NCBI GenBank assembly: GCA_009775265.1
Contig: VSPG01000031.1
Location: 1-23,938, forward strand
DNA length: 23,938 nucleotides
Origin: Muribaculaceae bacterium
GTDB lineage: Bacteria > Bacteroidota > Bacteroidia > Bacteroidales > Muribaculaceae
Direction of reading: 5' to 3'
The position numbers and the translations under genes were made by a program. Shown piece after piece: positions 7,873 to 15,783 of the stretch (its first letter is position 1; the number at the start of each line of letters is the position of its first letter). The notes under the pieces are model-generated. The model was not told where the DNA came from. It saw only the letters and a list, made by a program, of their open reading frames with translations, and did not search any database.

Positions 7873-8729
7873 GGCTTTACGGGTGTGAAGCTGATGTTGT
7901 CGATAAGGCGCACCTCGCCGCAGTACACGGTGATGCAGCCGATGGCGCCCCGGGGTGCTTCCTCCCAGCAGGCTATGGGCTGCATGGTGTCGGGATGCAC
8001 GATTTCAAAATATTCCGTGCGCAGGCCGTCCACGGCGTCTATTGCGTCCACCGCACGGCGGCGCACCTGTTCCACGCTTTCGCCGGCTTTGCATGCTTCC
8101 ACGGCATCAAGCAACGCACGGTGTATGGCCGGCGCTATGGCTCGCTGGCCGGCGTTAAGGCGGGTGTTGCGCGAACTCATGGCGAGGCCGTCGTCTTCAC
8201 GCACGATAGGGCAGGGCACAATCTCGCCCGCGAAGCCTTCTATGGCGGCCATGCGGCGTATCACGGCTATCTGCTGGATGTCTTTGCGGCCGAAATAGGC
8301 GCGGGAGGGCTGTACCCAGCCGAACAGTTTGCTCACAATCTGTGCCACGCCGTTGAAATGGCCCGGCCGCATGGCGCCTTCCATGACTTCCGCCACAGAC
8401 CCGAGGTCGAATACGCGTGTGTCGGGCTCGGGGTATATTTCTTCGGACGACGGCACAAAGGCGAAGTCTGCCCCTGCAGCCTCCAGCATGGCGCAATCGG
8501 CCTGTTCGGTGCGCGGATACGTGAGCAGGTCGTCGGGGTTGTTGAATTGTGTGGGGTTCACGAATATGCTTACAACGACTACGTCGCATTCGCGGCGTGC
8601 GCGCTCCACGAGCGACATGTGCCCCCGGTGCAGCGCACCCATTGTGGGCACGAGGCCTATGGAGAGTCCCTCGCCACGTGCTTTTTCTACGGCGCGGCGA
8701 AGCGCGTCTACTGTCCGTAATATTTCCAT
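7869..8729 (-). CDS. panC: Pantothenate synthetase (pantoate-beta-alanine ligase)
   Basis: Condenses pantoate with beta-alanine using ATP, the last step of pantothenate synthesis. The 286 residues show PTMGALHRGHMSL, with the HIGH-type nucleotide motif HRGH at 34-37, then SIFVNPTQF, the pantoate-binding segment, and MSSRNTRL, the KMSKS-like loop. The ATG at 8729 (MEILRTVDAL) was preferred to a TTG at 8756 that would add nine residues. The likely -7 box (8754-8761) overlaps that TTG, so the TTG would not be transcribed. panB is not in the window. This is the first gene of the panC-panD-ffh-folD-CapA run. Confidence 0.95.
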   Translation of the reverse strand: MEILRTVDALRRAVEKARGEGLSIGLVPTMGALHRGHMSLVERARRECDVVVVSIFVNPTQFNNPDDLLTYPRTEQADCAMLEAAGADFAFVPSSEEIYPEPDTRVFDLGSVAEVMEGAMRPGHFNGVAQIVSKLFGWVQPSRAYFGRKDIQQIAVIRRMAAIEGFAGEIVPCPIVREDDGLAMSSRNTRLNAGQRAIAPAIHRALLDAVEACKAGESVEQVRRRAVDAIDAVDGLRTEYFEIVHPDTMQPIACWEEAPRGAIGCITVYCGEVRLIDNISFTPVKP

Positions 8730-8753
8730 TTCGTCATACTTGATTTCAAACTG

Positions 8754-8761
8754 CAAAATTA
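8754..8761 (-). promoter_or_regulatory. -7 box in front of panC
   Basis: TAATTTTG on the minus strand fits TAnnTTTG exactly. About 20 nt upstream the sequence is T-rich (TTTTC) rather than a clean TTTG. Transcription would start near 8748, about 20 nt before the panC ATG. It may serve the whole run down to the CapA-like or ZIP gene, since I saw no other convincing promoter within it. Confidence 0.5.
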
Positions 8762-8905
8762 CAATTTTTTATCATGCCATGAAAATATTTGCAGCCGAAA
8801 TCAATGTTGTGCTCCCGCAGCGGTGTCTCCTTTTGTTTTTTGAGGGATATGCAGGTGGCGGTGTCGCTGCTGCTCAACTTTTGTCAAAGGAAAACAGGGG
8901 GCTGC

Positions 8906-8943
8906 AAAAAGCACGACGCCGGGCACTCACGTGCGCGGCGTCG
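8906..8943 (-). terminator. Terminator of the secreted-protein gene
   Basis: CGACGCCG (8914-8921) pairs with CGGCGTCG (8936-8943). An inner GCAC/GTGC stem (8923-8926 with 8931-8934) closes a 4-nt loop. On the minus strand the hairpin is followed within a few bases by T5 (complement of 8906-8910). It lies about 40 nt past the stop codon of the 570-aa protein. The rest of 8762-8905 holds nothing I can identify. Confidence 0.75.
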
Positions 8944-8984
8944 CTTTCAATAAACAATATGCTCTGCCCGCGAGGGGCGGAGTT

Positions 8985-10697
8985 TTACTTCACGAGCTCT
9001 TTGCTCACCTTTGCGCCGCGGCGCACTATGTAGATATTGCCGGCCTCGGGGTGTGCCACATGCACGCCCTGGAGGTTGAAGTACTCTGCGGGAGCATTGT
9101 CGTCGTTGTCTACGGCCACGTCCTCGATGCCCACTGTGCCGGTCTTGATGTTGGGGATGTCGATGGAGTGCGACACAACCTGCTCATTGTTGATACGTGT
9201 CACAAAGTTGGCCTTGTAGTCGGTTTCGCCGCTAAGACCTGTCACGACCGCGCTGCCTGTGAAGGTGTGTGTGGCGGTGAACGAATCGGCGTAGAGAGCC
9301 GTGTTGGTTGCTACGTCCGAATCGCCGTCGGGCACAGCATGGCGTACTGACGCTTTTTGGTCGCCGATTGTGAGGGTCACTTCATAGAGGTTGCCATCTT
9401 GGTGGTTGTTGACGTGGAGCACGTAGTTGACTCGCACCACGGTCTTTCCTGCAAACACCTCATAGGTGATGCCTACTACTTCTGCTTCGTTTTCGCCTGT
9501 ATAGTATTTGTAGATCTGAACAGGTTCTTGACCGCCGCTATAGCAGGAGAATATGCTGTTTGTGGCGTTGTATCGGAGTATGTTTCTGTTGGAGGACGCA
9601 AACTTTATGGTGGCATCGCCGTTAGTGCCTATATTTATGGTTGCAGGCGCGGGGTCTTCTTGCACGTCCATATAATTTTTGGTGCCGGTTCCTGTAGCAG
9701 CCAGATAACCTTCGTCTTCAGAAGTGGTTATGCCTCCGTAGTTTTGGGTCTTGAACGTCCATTTGCCATCTTCGCCGCCGAGTGAGAGAATGAGGGGGCG
9801 TACGGTGTATGTCAGTACGCCGTCGGTTATGCTCACGCTCACTTTATCCTTGTTGTTTGCTTTGACAATGTTTGCCATTGCCGCATTATTTTCGGTGTTT
9901 GCGATAATCAGGCGGTCGCCGGCTTTAAGCTCCGTGGCGTCTGTCACGAGGCGGAACTGGCCGAGAATGGCGGTGAAGTCGTAGTTGGAGTGTTGGACGT
10001 CGTCGCCTGTTCCTGCCACGATTTCCACTTTGGCGTTTTCATTGATGGTCAGTGTGCACACGCCGTCAGTGAATGTCATTTCTTCGTCGTTGACAGTGCC
10101 GACGATGTTTGCGTCATCGCAGTTTGTGACTGTGAAAGTCACTTCCGTACCCGCGAATATGCGGTTGTTGCCTTGGGCATAGTTCGTGGAACCGGTTGAG
10201 GCCGAGATGCTGACGCCTATAGCTTTCAGGTAGACTGTTATTTTTGAAATCTGGGCATTGCCGGAACTATTTGCGGCGACTTTGTATCTGACGCCGGCCT
10301 GGTCGGAATTTACATCTATTACCGCTGTGCCGACTGTTTTGAGTTTTGCAGTAGTAACATTTGTGTTATCGGCGCCTGTGACTGTTACGGTAGCCGCTTT
10401 GGCGCATGCAGGGCCGGCTTTGATTTCTATACGGTCTACGGGTTTGTCAAATTCCGGCAGAATCACATAGCCGCTGCTTTTGGTTAGAAATAACGCATTT
10501 CCGTTAATGATGTAGGAATTACAAGTGCTCAGTGTGTGGTTGTGGCTGCCTAAGGTGTAGTCTGTTTCTTTGGTAGGCATATTTTTATCTCCCTGCGGCC
10601 AATTGGTGGCTTTAGAGAAATCGAACTCGTGCACGAGCGCACCTGCCGTCATGCCTATTCCGACGAGCAGAAGGAGTGAGAGTAAAAGTTTTTTCAT
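8985..10697 (-). CDS. Secreted protein with C-terminal sorting-like domain, unknown function
   Basis: I do not recognise a catalytic family. The 570-residue product begins with a clear signal peptide (MKKLLLSLLLLVGIGMTAGA). Next comes a beta-rich region (about 25-160) opening with HEFDFSKATNW, then a segment with TFTDGVCTLTINENAKVEI typical of repeated beta folds. Around 245-400 is a domain starting FRLVTDATELKAGDRLIIAN, a pattern seen in other large secreted Bacteroidales proteins. The last ~45 residues (GIEDV...EYFNLQGVHV...IYIVRRGAKVSKELV) match the short C-terminal domain common in secreted proteins of Bacteroidales and proposed to be a type IX-like sorting or anchoring signal. No metal-binding or hydrolase motif stands out. 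It is a single-gene unit with its own long leader and terminator. A surface or extracellular adhesin-like role is a guess. Confidence 0.85.
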   Translation of the reverse strand: MKKLLLSLLLLVGIGMTAGALVHEFDFSKATNWPQGDKNMPTKETDYTLGSHNHTLSTCNSYIINGNALFLTKSSGYVILPEFDKPVDRIEIKAGPACAKAATVTVTGADNTNVTTAKLKTVGTAVIDVNSDQAGVRYKVAANSSGNAQISKITVYLKAIGVSISASTGSTNYAQGNNRIFAGTEVTFTVTNCDDANIVGTVNDEEMTFTDGVCTLTINENAKVEIVAGTGDDVQHSNYDFTAILGQFRLVTDATELKAGDRLIIANTENNAAMANIVKANNKDKVSVSITDGVLTYTVRPLILSLGGEDGKWTFKTQNYGGITTSEDEGYLAATGTGTKNYMDVQEDPAPATINIGTNGDATIKFASSNRNILRYNATNSIFSCYSGGQEPVQIYKYYTGENEAEVVGITYEVFAGKTVVRVNYVLHVNNHQDGNLYEVTLTIGDQKASVRHAVPDGDSDVATNTALYADSFTATHTFTGSAVVTGLSGETDYKANFVTRINNEQVVSHSIDIPNIKTGTVGIEDVAVDNDDNAPAEYFNLQGVHVAHPEAGNIYIVRRGAKVSKELVK

Positions 10698-10701
10698 AAG
10701 A

Positions 10702-10729
10702 TGTGATGTTGGTTTATAGTTGTGATGTT
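10702..10729. repeat. 9-bp direct repeat just upstream of the secreted-protein gene
   Basis: TGTGATGTT occurs at 10702-10710 and 10721-10729, 19 bp apart, within 35 bp of the ATG at 10697. On the transcript it reads AACATCACA twice. It could be a protein site or part of the translation-initiation region. Confidence 0.45.
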
Positions 10730-10753
10730 TGGTTAGGCATGGATGCAGAAAAG

Positions 10754-10793
10754 CGGAGCGCTCCGACTATGCCTTGGGGCACAATCGGAGCGC
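10754..10793 (-). other. Strong hairpin in the leader of the secreted-protein gene
   Basis: GCGCTCCGA (10758-10766) pairs with TCGGAGCGC (10785-10793). Inside, TGCC (10770-10773) pairs with GGCA (10778-10781) around a TTGG loop. CGGAGCGC also occurs at 10754-10761, overlapping the first arm to make a 12-bp palindrome (10754-10765), so the central segment has two possible partners. On the minus strand the stem is followed by TCCGCTTTT, a weak terminator-like tail. It may be a leader attenuator or the 3' end of a small RNA. Confidence 0.5.
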
Positions 10794-10855
10794 ACTTATA
10801 GCTTGTGGCTGCTAGCATACGTCGCAGATGTTTGAATATTAAGTTTTTACAAAAT

Positions 10856-10864
10856 GGGGGGGGG
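10856..10864. repeat. G9 homopolymer tract (C9 on the transcribed sense)
   Basis: Nine consecutive G residues sit between the predicted promoter and the leader hairpin of the secreted-protein gene. They are flanked by short arms TTTTAC and GTAAAA (10845-10850 and 10864-10869). Tracts this long are prone to slippage. I saw no other comparable G or C run in the window. Confidence 0.6.
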
Positions 10865-10934
10865 TAAAATTTCAGCGCTTGCCATCAGGCGGGCATCACG
10901 AAATAAGGATATGTGGCGCTGGGTTTTCATGCCG

Positions 10935-10966
10935 CAAAGTTAAGGCTTTAATTTGATGTGTGCAAG
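10935..10966 (-). promoter_or_regulatory. Bacteroidetes-type promoter for the secreted-protein gene or a leader RNA
   Basis: On the minus strand CTTG (10963-10966) is followed after 20 nt by TAACTTTG (10935-10942), an exact TAnnTTTG. Transcription from about 10928 would leave a leader near 230 nt, containing the C9 tract and hairpin, before the ATG at 10697. Confidence 0.6.
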
Positions 10967-10976
10967 TGTATTTTGC

Positions 10977-11016
10977 AAAAAAAGCCGCCATGAACACCGG
11001 CGTTCATGGCGGCTTT
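10977..11016 (-). terminator. Strong rho-independent terminator after fluC
   Basis: A perfect 15-bp stem joins 10981-10995 with 11002-11016 around the 6-nt loop ACCGGC. On the minus strand it runs into seven T residues (complement of 10977-10983). It lies 24 bp past the fluC stop and closes the efflux-fluoride transcript. On the plus strand it is followed only by GAAAAG, so termination should be one-way. Confidence 0.9.
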
Positions 11017-11040
11017 GAAAAGTTTATGGCATTGTGTGTG

Positions 11041-11412
11041 TCAGCGGATGAGCGCGCGGCCTCCCCAAACCAAAAGGACGCCGAGTATCACGCTGAGGGC
11101 GAGGTAGATGGCAAATGTGGTCCAGTCGCCCTTGGAGCCGAGAATCCACATGTCGTCGGCGAAGGATGAAAATGTGGTGAAACCGCCGCAGAAGCCGGTG
11201 ATAAGGAGCACATTTTCGCCGGGTGTCATCACATGGGCTTTTTCGAGGAGGCCGAAGAACAGGCCTATTATGAAGCAGCCTATGATGTTGACTAAAAATG
11301 TGCCCATGGGGAAAGAGCCGTGGAACATGCCTGAACACCATTTTCCTACAAGATAGCGCCCGCAGGTGCCTACGAAACCGCCGCAACCGGCGATGAGCAT
11401 TGCTTTAATCAT
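11041..11412 (-). CDS. crcB: Fluoride channel FluC (CrcB)
   Basis: Small inner-membrane channel that expels fluoride and works as an antiparallel dimer. The 123 residues form four hydrophobic helices. Family marks are GGFVGTCGRY near the N terminus, GTFLVNIIGCF with the polar N42, and TGFCGGFTTFSSF (72-84) with the phenylalanine/threonine track of the pore. It begins 60 nt after the RND pump gene on the same strand and ends at a strong terminator. It is probably the last gene of that transcript. I found no fluoride riboswitch pattern in the 60-nt gap; the gap does contain TTTGTATG twice (11425-11432 and 11444-11451). Confidence 0.93.
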   Translation of the reverse strand: MIKAMLIAGCGGFVGTCGRYLVGKWCSGMFHGSFPMGTFLVNIIGCFIIGLFFGLLEKAHVMTPGENVLLITGFCGGFTTFSSFADDMWILGSKGDWTTFAIYLALSVILGVLLVWGGRALIR

Positions 11413-11472
11413 AGTGGGATGTATTTTGTATGTATGATAATAGTTTGTATGAATGGTCGTGCGGTATATCTA

Positions 11473-14400
11473 TTAAACATTGTCGCCTGCGTTTTGTTCT
11501 TCGTCGGCGGAAAGACCTTTGCTGCCGTGGAAGAATTTGTCGAGATGGCGCTCTTTGAAGTTCTGGAGTATGACCCAGAAGTCGGGTACAAAAAGCGTGC
11601 CTACGATGGCGTTGACAGCCATGCCGAATACTACGGCGGCTCCGAGGGCGATGCGGCTGCCTGCTCCGGCGCCTGTGGCAAAAAGCATAGGCATAACGCC
11701 GAACACGAATGCGAGAGCTGTCATCATGATGGGGCGGAAGCGCACGCGGCCTGCGTCCATGGCCGCGCGGCGTATGTCCTGACCGGCGGCGCGGTAGTCA
11801 AGGGCGTATTCCACGATGAGTATGGCATTCTTTGCCGAAAGGCCGAGCAGCAGTATGATGCCTATCTGTGTGTAAATGCTGATGCTCTGGCCCATGAACA
11901 TGCACCCCACGACGGTGCCGAGCACGGCGGTGGGCATGGCGATGATTACTGCCACAGGGTCGGTGAGGCTTTCGTATTGGGCGGCCAGAACGAGCAGCGT
12001 TATCACCACGGCCAGTATGAGCACGAAAGTGACGGTGGTGCCGGATTGTGTTTCCTGATATGCCTCGCCGGTCCATGCATAGGAATAGTTGGAGCCGAGG
12101 GTGCTGTCTATTATCTGCTCCATGGCCTTTATGCCGTCCGATGAACTTATGCCTTTCGCGGGGGTGGCGGTGAGCGAGGCTGTAGTGTACATGTTGTAGC
12201 GGCTCACGGACGGAGCGCCCAGCGATGGCTCTATGGTGGTGAATGCCCCGAAAGGCACCATGTCGCCCGAGGCGTTGCGCACGCTCAGAGACATGACGTC
12301 GTCGATCTGTCCGCGCGACACTTCGTCGCCTTTGAGCGTCACCTGGTAGACGCGCCCGAACTCAACGAAGTCGTTGACATAGCTGCCGCCCATGAACGCC
12401 GACAGCGTGCCGTACACGTCCTCGAGTGTGAGGCCGCGCAGTTTCACCCTGTCGCGGTCGATACTTAGGGTGTACTGCGGCACAGCGCCCTCGTAGAGCG
12501 ACGATACGGATGCGATGCGTTTGTCGGCGCGTGCGGCTTTCTCTATGTCGCCGAGTGCCTGAAGCATGGCCTGGGGGCCGTGGTTGTTGATATCGAGCAG
12601 CTGCATTTCAAGCCCGGACGAGGCTCCGAGGCCGGGGATGGCCGGCGGGTTGAGGGCAAAGACAATGGGTTCCTGCATGGTGGCTCCGATGCGTTCTATT
12701 TTTTCAATTACGGACTGCACGTGTTCGCTTTTGGGCTTGCGGTCGGTCCATGGCTTGAGCACAACGAACATTGAACCGAGATTTGTGCCGGCGCCTCCGC
12801 TGAGAAAGCTCTGTCCTGACACGGAAATCACGTTTTTGACTTCTGGCAGGGTGGAAATGCTGTCTGAAAGCTGTGCCATCACGCGGTCGGTGCGGTCAAG
12901 AGCCGCTCCTGTGGGCAATTGTACTGAGGTCAGGCAGTAGCCCATGTCTTCGGATGGGATGTAAGATGTGGGCCAACGCATGAAACCGAAAAATGCGGCT
13001 CCTGTGATGGCGAAATATATGAGGATGGCCACCCACGGACGGCGCACGAAGCTGCCTACAGCCTTCATGTAGGCGGCTGTGGCGCCATTCTCGGCCTTGT
13101 TCCACCAGCGGAACAGGAAGAAGCGGTTTTTGCCGGTTACGGGCTTGAGGAACAGGGCGCACATGGCCGGGGTGAAAGTAAGTGCGTTGAAGCCCGAGAA
13201 TGCCGTGCTTATGGCTATGGTAAGTGCAAACTGCTTGTAAAGTTCGCCTGTGATGCCGCTTACGAGTGCTGTGGGGATGAATACGGAAAGGAGCACGAGC
13301 ACTTCTCCTACAACCGGACCCTGCAGTTCTTTCATGGCTTTCTCCGCGGCCTGGCGCGGATTCAGTTTTCCTTCGTCAAGAAGGCGTGAACAGTCCTCCA
13401 CTACCACTATGGCATCGTCCACGACTATGGCCACGGCAAGCACGAGGCCGAAAAGGGTGAGCGTGTTGATGGAGAACCCGAGCAGTTTCATCACCGCGAA
13501 GGTGGCGATGAGCGATACGGGGATGGAAAGCATCGGGATGATGACCGCACGCCAGCTCTGCAGAAACAGCAGAATTACTATCATGACGATAAACGTGGTT
13601 TCGAGCAGCGTCACGAGCAGGTCGTCGATGGATTCGGTCACGAAATCCGTGGAGTTAAGGAGGACGCGGCAGTGTACGCCCTCGGGAAAGTATTCCGAAA
13701 GGTTGTCGAGCTCGGTTTCTACGCCTTTCGCCACCTCGAGCGCGTTGGCGCCCGGTAGCTGGTATATGCCTATCAGTGCTGCCTGCTTGCCGTTGACGCG
13801 TGCCACCTGCGAGTAGGTCTGGCTTCCGAGTTCCACGCGTGCTACATCGCGCAGACGCAGCACTCCGCCGTTGTTGTCGGTGCGCAGCACTATGTCTCCG
13901 AACTGGTCGGCTGCGGTCAGGCGTCCGGGCGTCGTGATGGTGTACTCGAACGCTTGTCCGGAGGATGCGGGCGAGGCGCCCACCGAGCCTGCCGACACCT
14001 GCATGTTCTGCGACTGCACGGCGGCGGTGATGTCCTGCGGCGTAATACCGCGCACGCGCATCTTTTCCGGATCGAGCCACACGCGCATGCTGTAGCTGCC
14101 GCCGCCGAAGGCTCCTACGCCGCCCACGCCCGGTACGCGCGATATGGGGTCGACGATATTGATGTTCGCGTAGTTGGTAAGGTATAGGGCGTCGTAAAGT
14201 TCGGGGTTGTCGCTTTCAAGTGCGGCAAAAAGGATTATGTTGGACGATTCGGCCATCACGGAGACGCCTTGCTGTATCACGGCTGCGGGCAGTTGCGGGT
14301 TGGCCAGGGCCACGCGGTTCTGTACTTTTACGGCGGCATCGTCGAGGTCGGTGCCGACTTCGAATGTGACGGTGAGGCTGTACGAGCCGTCGGAGCCGCA

Positions 14401-14646
14401 GTTGGAACTCATGTACATCATGTTCTCGATGCCGTTGACCTGCTGCTCGATGGGCACGGCGATGGTCTTTGCCACCGTTTCGGCGTCGGCTCCGGGATAT
14501 GTGGCCGATATACGCACCGTGGGAGGTGTTATGTCGGGATATTGCGACACGGGGAGAGTTGTCACTGTGAGAACCCCCGCCAGCAACATTACCACCGCGA
14601 TGACGATGGAGAAGATGGGTCGCTCAATGAAGAATTTTGAGAACAT
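11473..14646 (-). CDS. RND efflux pump, inner-membrane transporter (AcrB/MexB type)
   Basis: Proton-driven multidrug exporter of the hydrophobe/amphiphile efflux-1 family. The 1057-residue length is normal. It begins MFSKFFIERPIFSIVIAVVM, the typical first helix. Proton-relay residues are in place: D410 and D411 in VVDDAIVVVED (TM4) and K939 in GLSAKNAILIVEYA (TM10). Two large periplasmic loops follow TM1 and TM7. Sequence such as QYPDITPPTVRISATYPGA is characteristic. The adaptor gene ends 8 nt upstream, so the two are surely cotranscribed. The substrate cannot be read from the sequence; bile salts, dyes and antibiotics are usual for gut relatives. Confidence 0.95.
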   Translation of the reverse strand: MFSKFFIERPIFSIVIAVVMLLAGVLTVTTLPVSQYPDITPPTVRISATYPGADAETVAKTIAVPIEQQVNGIENMMYMSSNCGSDGSYSLTVTFEVGTDLDDAAVKVQNRVALANPQLPAAVIQQGVSVMAESSNIILFAALESDNPELYDALYLTNYANINIVDPISRVPGVGGVGAFGGGSYSMRVWLDPEKMRVRGITPQDITAAVQSQNMQVSAGSVGASPASSGQAFEYTITTPGRLTAADQFGDIVLRTDNNGGVLRLRDVARVELGSQTYSQVARVNGKQAALIGIYQLPGANALEVAKGVETELDNLSEYFPEGVHCRVLLNSTDFVTESIDDLLVTLLETTFIVMIVILLFLQSWRAVIIPMLSIPVSLIATFAVMKLLGFSINTLTLFGLVLAVAIVVDDAIVVVEDCSRLLDEGKLNPRQAAEKAMKELQGPVVGEVLVLLSVFIPTALVSGITGELYKQFALTIAISTAFSGFNALTFTPAMCALFLKPVTGKNRFFLFRWWNKAENGATAAYMKAVGSFVRRPWVAILIYFAITGAAFFGFMRWPTSYIPSEDMGYCLTSVQLPTGAALDRTDRVMAQLSDSISTLPEVKNVISVSGQSFLSGGAGTNLGSMFVVLKPWTDRKPKSEHVQSVIEKIERIGATMQEPIVFALNPPAIPGLGASSGLEMQLLDINNHGPQAMLQALGDIEKAARADKRIASVSSLYEGAVPQYTLSIDRDRVKLRGLTLEDVYGTLSAFMGGSYVNDFVEFGRVYQVTLKGDEVSRGQIDDVMSLSVRNASGDMVPFGAFTTIEPSLGAPSVSRYNMYTTASLTATPAKGISSSDGIKAMEQIIDSTLGSNYSYAWTGEAYQETQSGTTVTFVLILAVVITLLVLAAQYESLTDPVAVIIAMPTAVLGTVVGCMFMGQSISIYTQIGIILLLGLSAKNAILIVEYALDYRAAGQDIRRAAMDAGRVRFRPIMMTALAFVFGVMPMLFATGAGAGSRIALGAAVVFGMAVNAIVGTLFVPDFWVILQNFKERHLDKFFHGSKGLSADEEQNAGDNV

Positions 14647-14654
14647 GCCGCGTG

Positions 14655-15773
14655 TTATTTATCCGTTTTTTGTTCAATGGGTTTTACGGTCATGCCGTCG
14701 CGCACTTTCAGCATTGCCGACGTGACGTAGCGGTCGCCGGGCTTGAGTCCCGAGGTGACGATGCGCATGCTGTCGTCGGCGAGTTCGCCTACCTGCACGT
14801 GTGTGTATACCACGCGGTCGGAATCGTTGACGGTGTACAGGAATTTGCCGAGCTGGTCGGTGGAGAGCGATGCGTCTCGCACAAGGATGGCTTCGGGGTC
14901 GACGCCCGTGGGCAGCGACACGTCCACGTACATGCCCGGGCGCAGCTCGTCGCAGGGGTTGTCGATTAGGGTCTGCATGGTGAGCGTGCCGGTCGACGAA
15001 CTCATGTCAGGAGCCACATACAGCATGCGGCCGGTGTATTCGTGTTCGAGTTTCTGTCCGAAGCCCAGCGGTATGTCTTTCAGCCCCTCTTTTATGGAGT
15101 TGTTTATGCGGTGTGCGAGGGCCACATCCTCAATGCCGAACACGGCTATCATCGAACTGTTGTCGTAGATGTTGCAGAGTGTGACTGGCTCGCCTTCGCC
15201 GCTGACGTAGTTGCCCACCGACAGGATATTGTCGGAGACGCGTCCTGCAATGGGGGCGGTCACGCGGCAGTAGCCGAGTTTTGCGCGCGCCGAGCTCAAT
15301 GCTGCTTCGGCGTTTTTTATCGACGCCTCGGCTTCGCGTTCGCTGCTGCGTGCCTGTTCGAGCTCCATTTCCGACACTGCGTCGCTTTTGTAGGCCTTTT
15401 CCATGGCGGCCCGTTGGCGCGAGGCGTAGTCGTAGCTGCTGCGGGCGGTTGCCAGCGTGGCTTCGGCCTGTTTCACGGCATCGGAATAGGGCTCGCTTTC
15501 TATGGTGAAAAGCAGGGCGCCTTTTGCCACTTTGTCGCCTGAGTTGTAGTATTTGCCGGTTATGATGCCGTTGACCCGCGCCACGACGGCGACGCTGGCG
15601 TTGGCAATGAGTGTCCCCGGAAATTTTTTATACAGAGTCACAGAGTCGACCTTCACGGGACTTACTTCTATTTCCGGAGCGGATGCTTTCTGTGCGTCGC
15701 TCTGCCGGTGGCCGCAGGAGGTAGCGGTGCCTGCGATGGCTGCAAGCGCAGCCAGTACGTGGATGGTTTTCAT
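14655..15773 (-). CDS. RND efflux periplasmic adaptor (membrane fusion protein), lipoprotein
   Basis: Links the pump to the outer-membrane channel. The ATG at 15773 was chosen because it gives a lipoprotein signal, MKTIHVLAALAAIAGTATSC, with the lipidated cysteine at C20; the longer frame adds an Arg/Pro-rich stretch that is not a signal. The 372-residue protein has a split lipoyl domain (ANASVAVVARVNGIITGKYYNSGDKV and APIAGRVSDNILSVGNYV). Between the halves lies a long alpha-helical hairpin rich in A, E, R and K (about 95-165). A beta-barrel and membrane-proximal domain complete the fold. It sits 10 nt behind the outer-membrane gene and 8 nt before the pump gene. Confidence 0.93.
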   Translation of the reverse strand: MKTIHVLAALAAIAGTATSCGHRQSDAQKASAPEIEVSPVKVDSVTLYKKFPGTLIANASVAVVARVNGIITGKYYNSGDKVAKGALLFTIESEPYSDAVKQAEATLATARSSYDYASRQRAAMEKAYKSDAVSEMELEQARSSEREAEASIKNAEAALSSARAKLGYCRVTAPIAGRVSDNILSVGNYVSGEGEPVTLCNIYDNSSMIAVFGIEDVALAHRINNSIKEGLKDIPLGFGQKLEHEYTGRMLYVAPDMSSSTGTLTMQTLIDNPCDELRPGMYVDVSLPTGVDPEAILVRDASLSTDQLGKFLYTVNDSDRVVYTHVQVGELADDSMRIVTSGLKPGDRYVTSAMLKVRDGMTVKPIEQKTDK

Positions 15774-15783
15774 TTTCGGGGGA

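Noticed and set aside
8779..9033. Plus-strand frame beginning MKIFAAEI, reminiscent of a glycogen synthase start next to panC
   Set aside because: The resemblance ends after a few residues. The frame runs through the terminator hairpin and the 3' end of the secreted-protein gene, with no recognisable domain.
11413..11472. Possible fluoride riboswitch in front of fluC
   Set aside because: I could not find the conserved pseudoknot pattern of the crcB motif, and the gap is only 60 nt. The TTTGTATG repeats there are too short to interpret.
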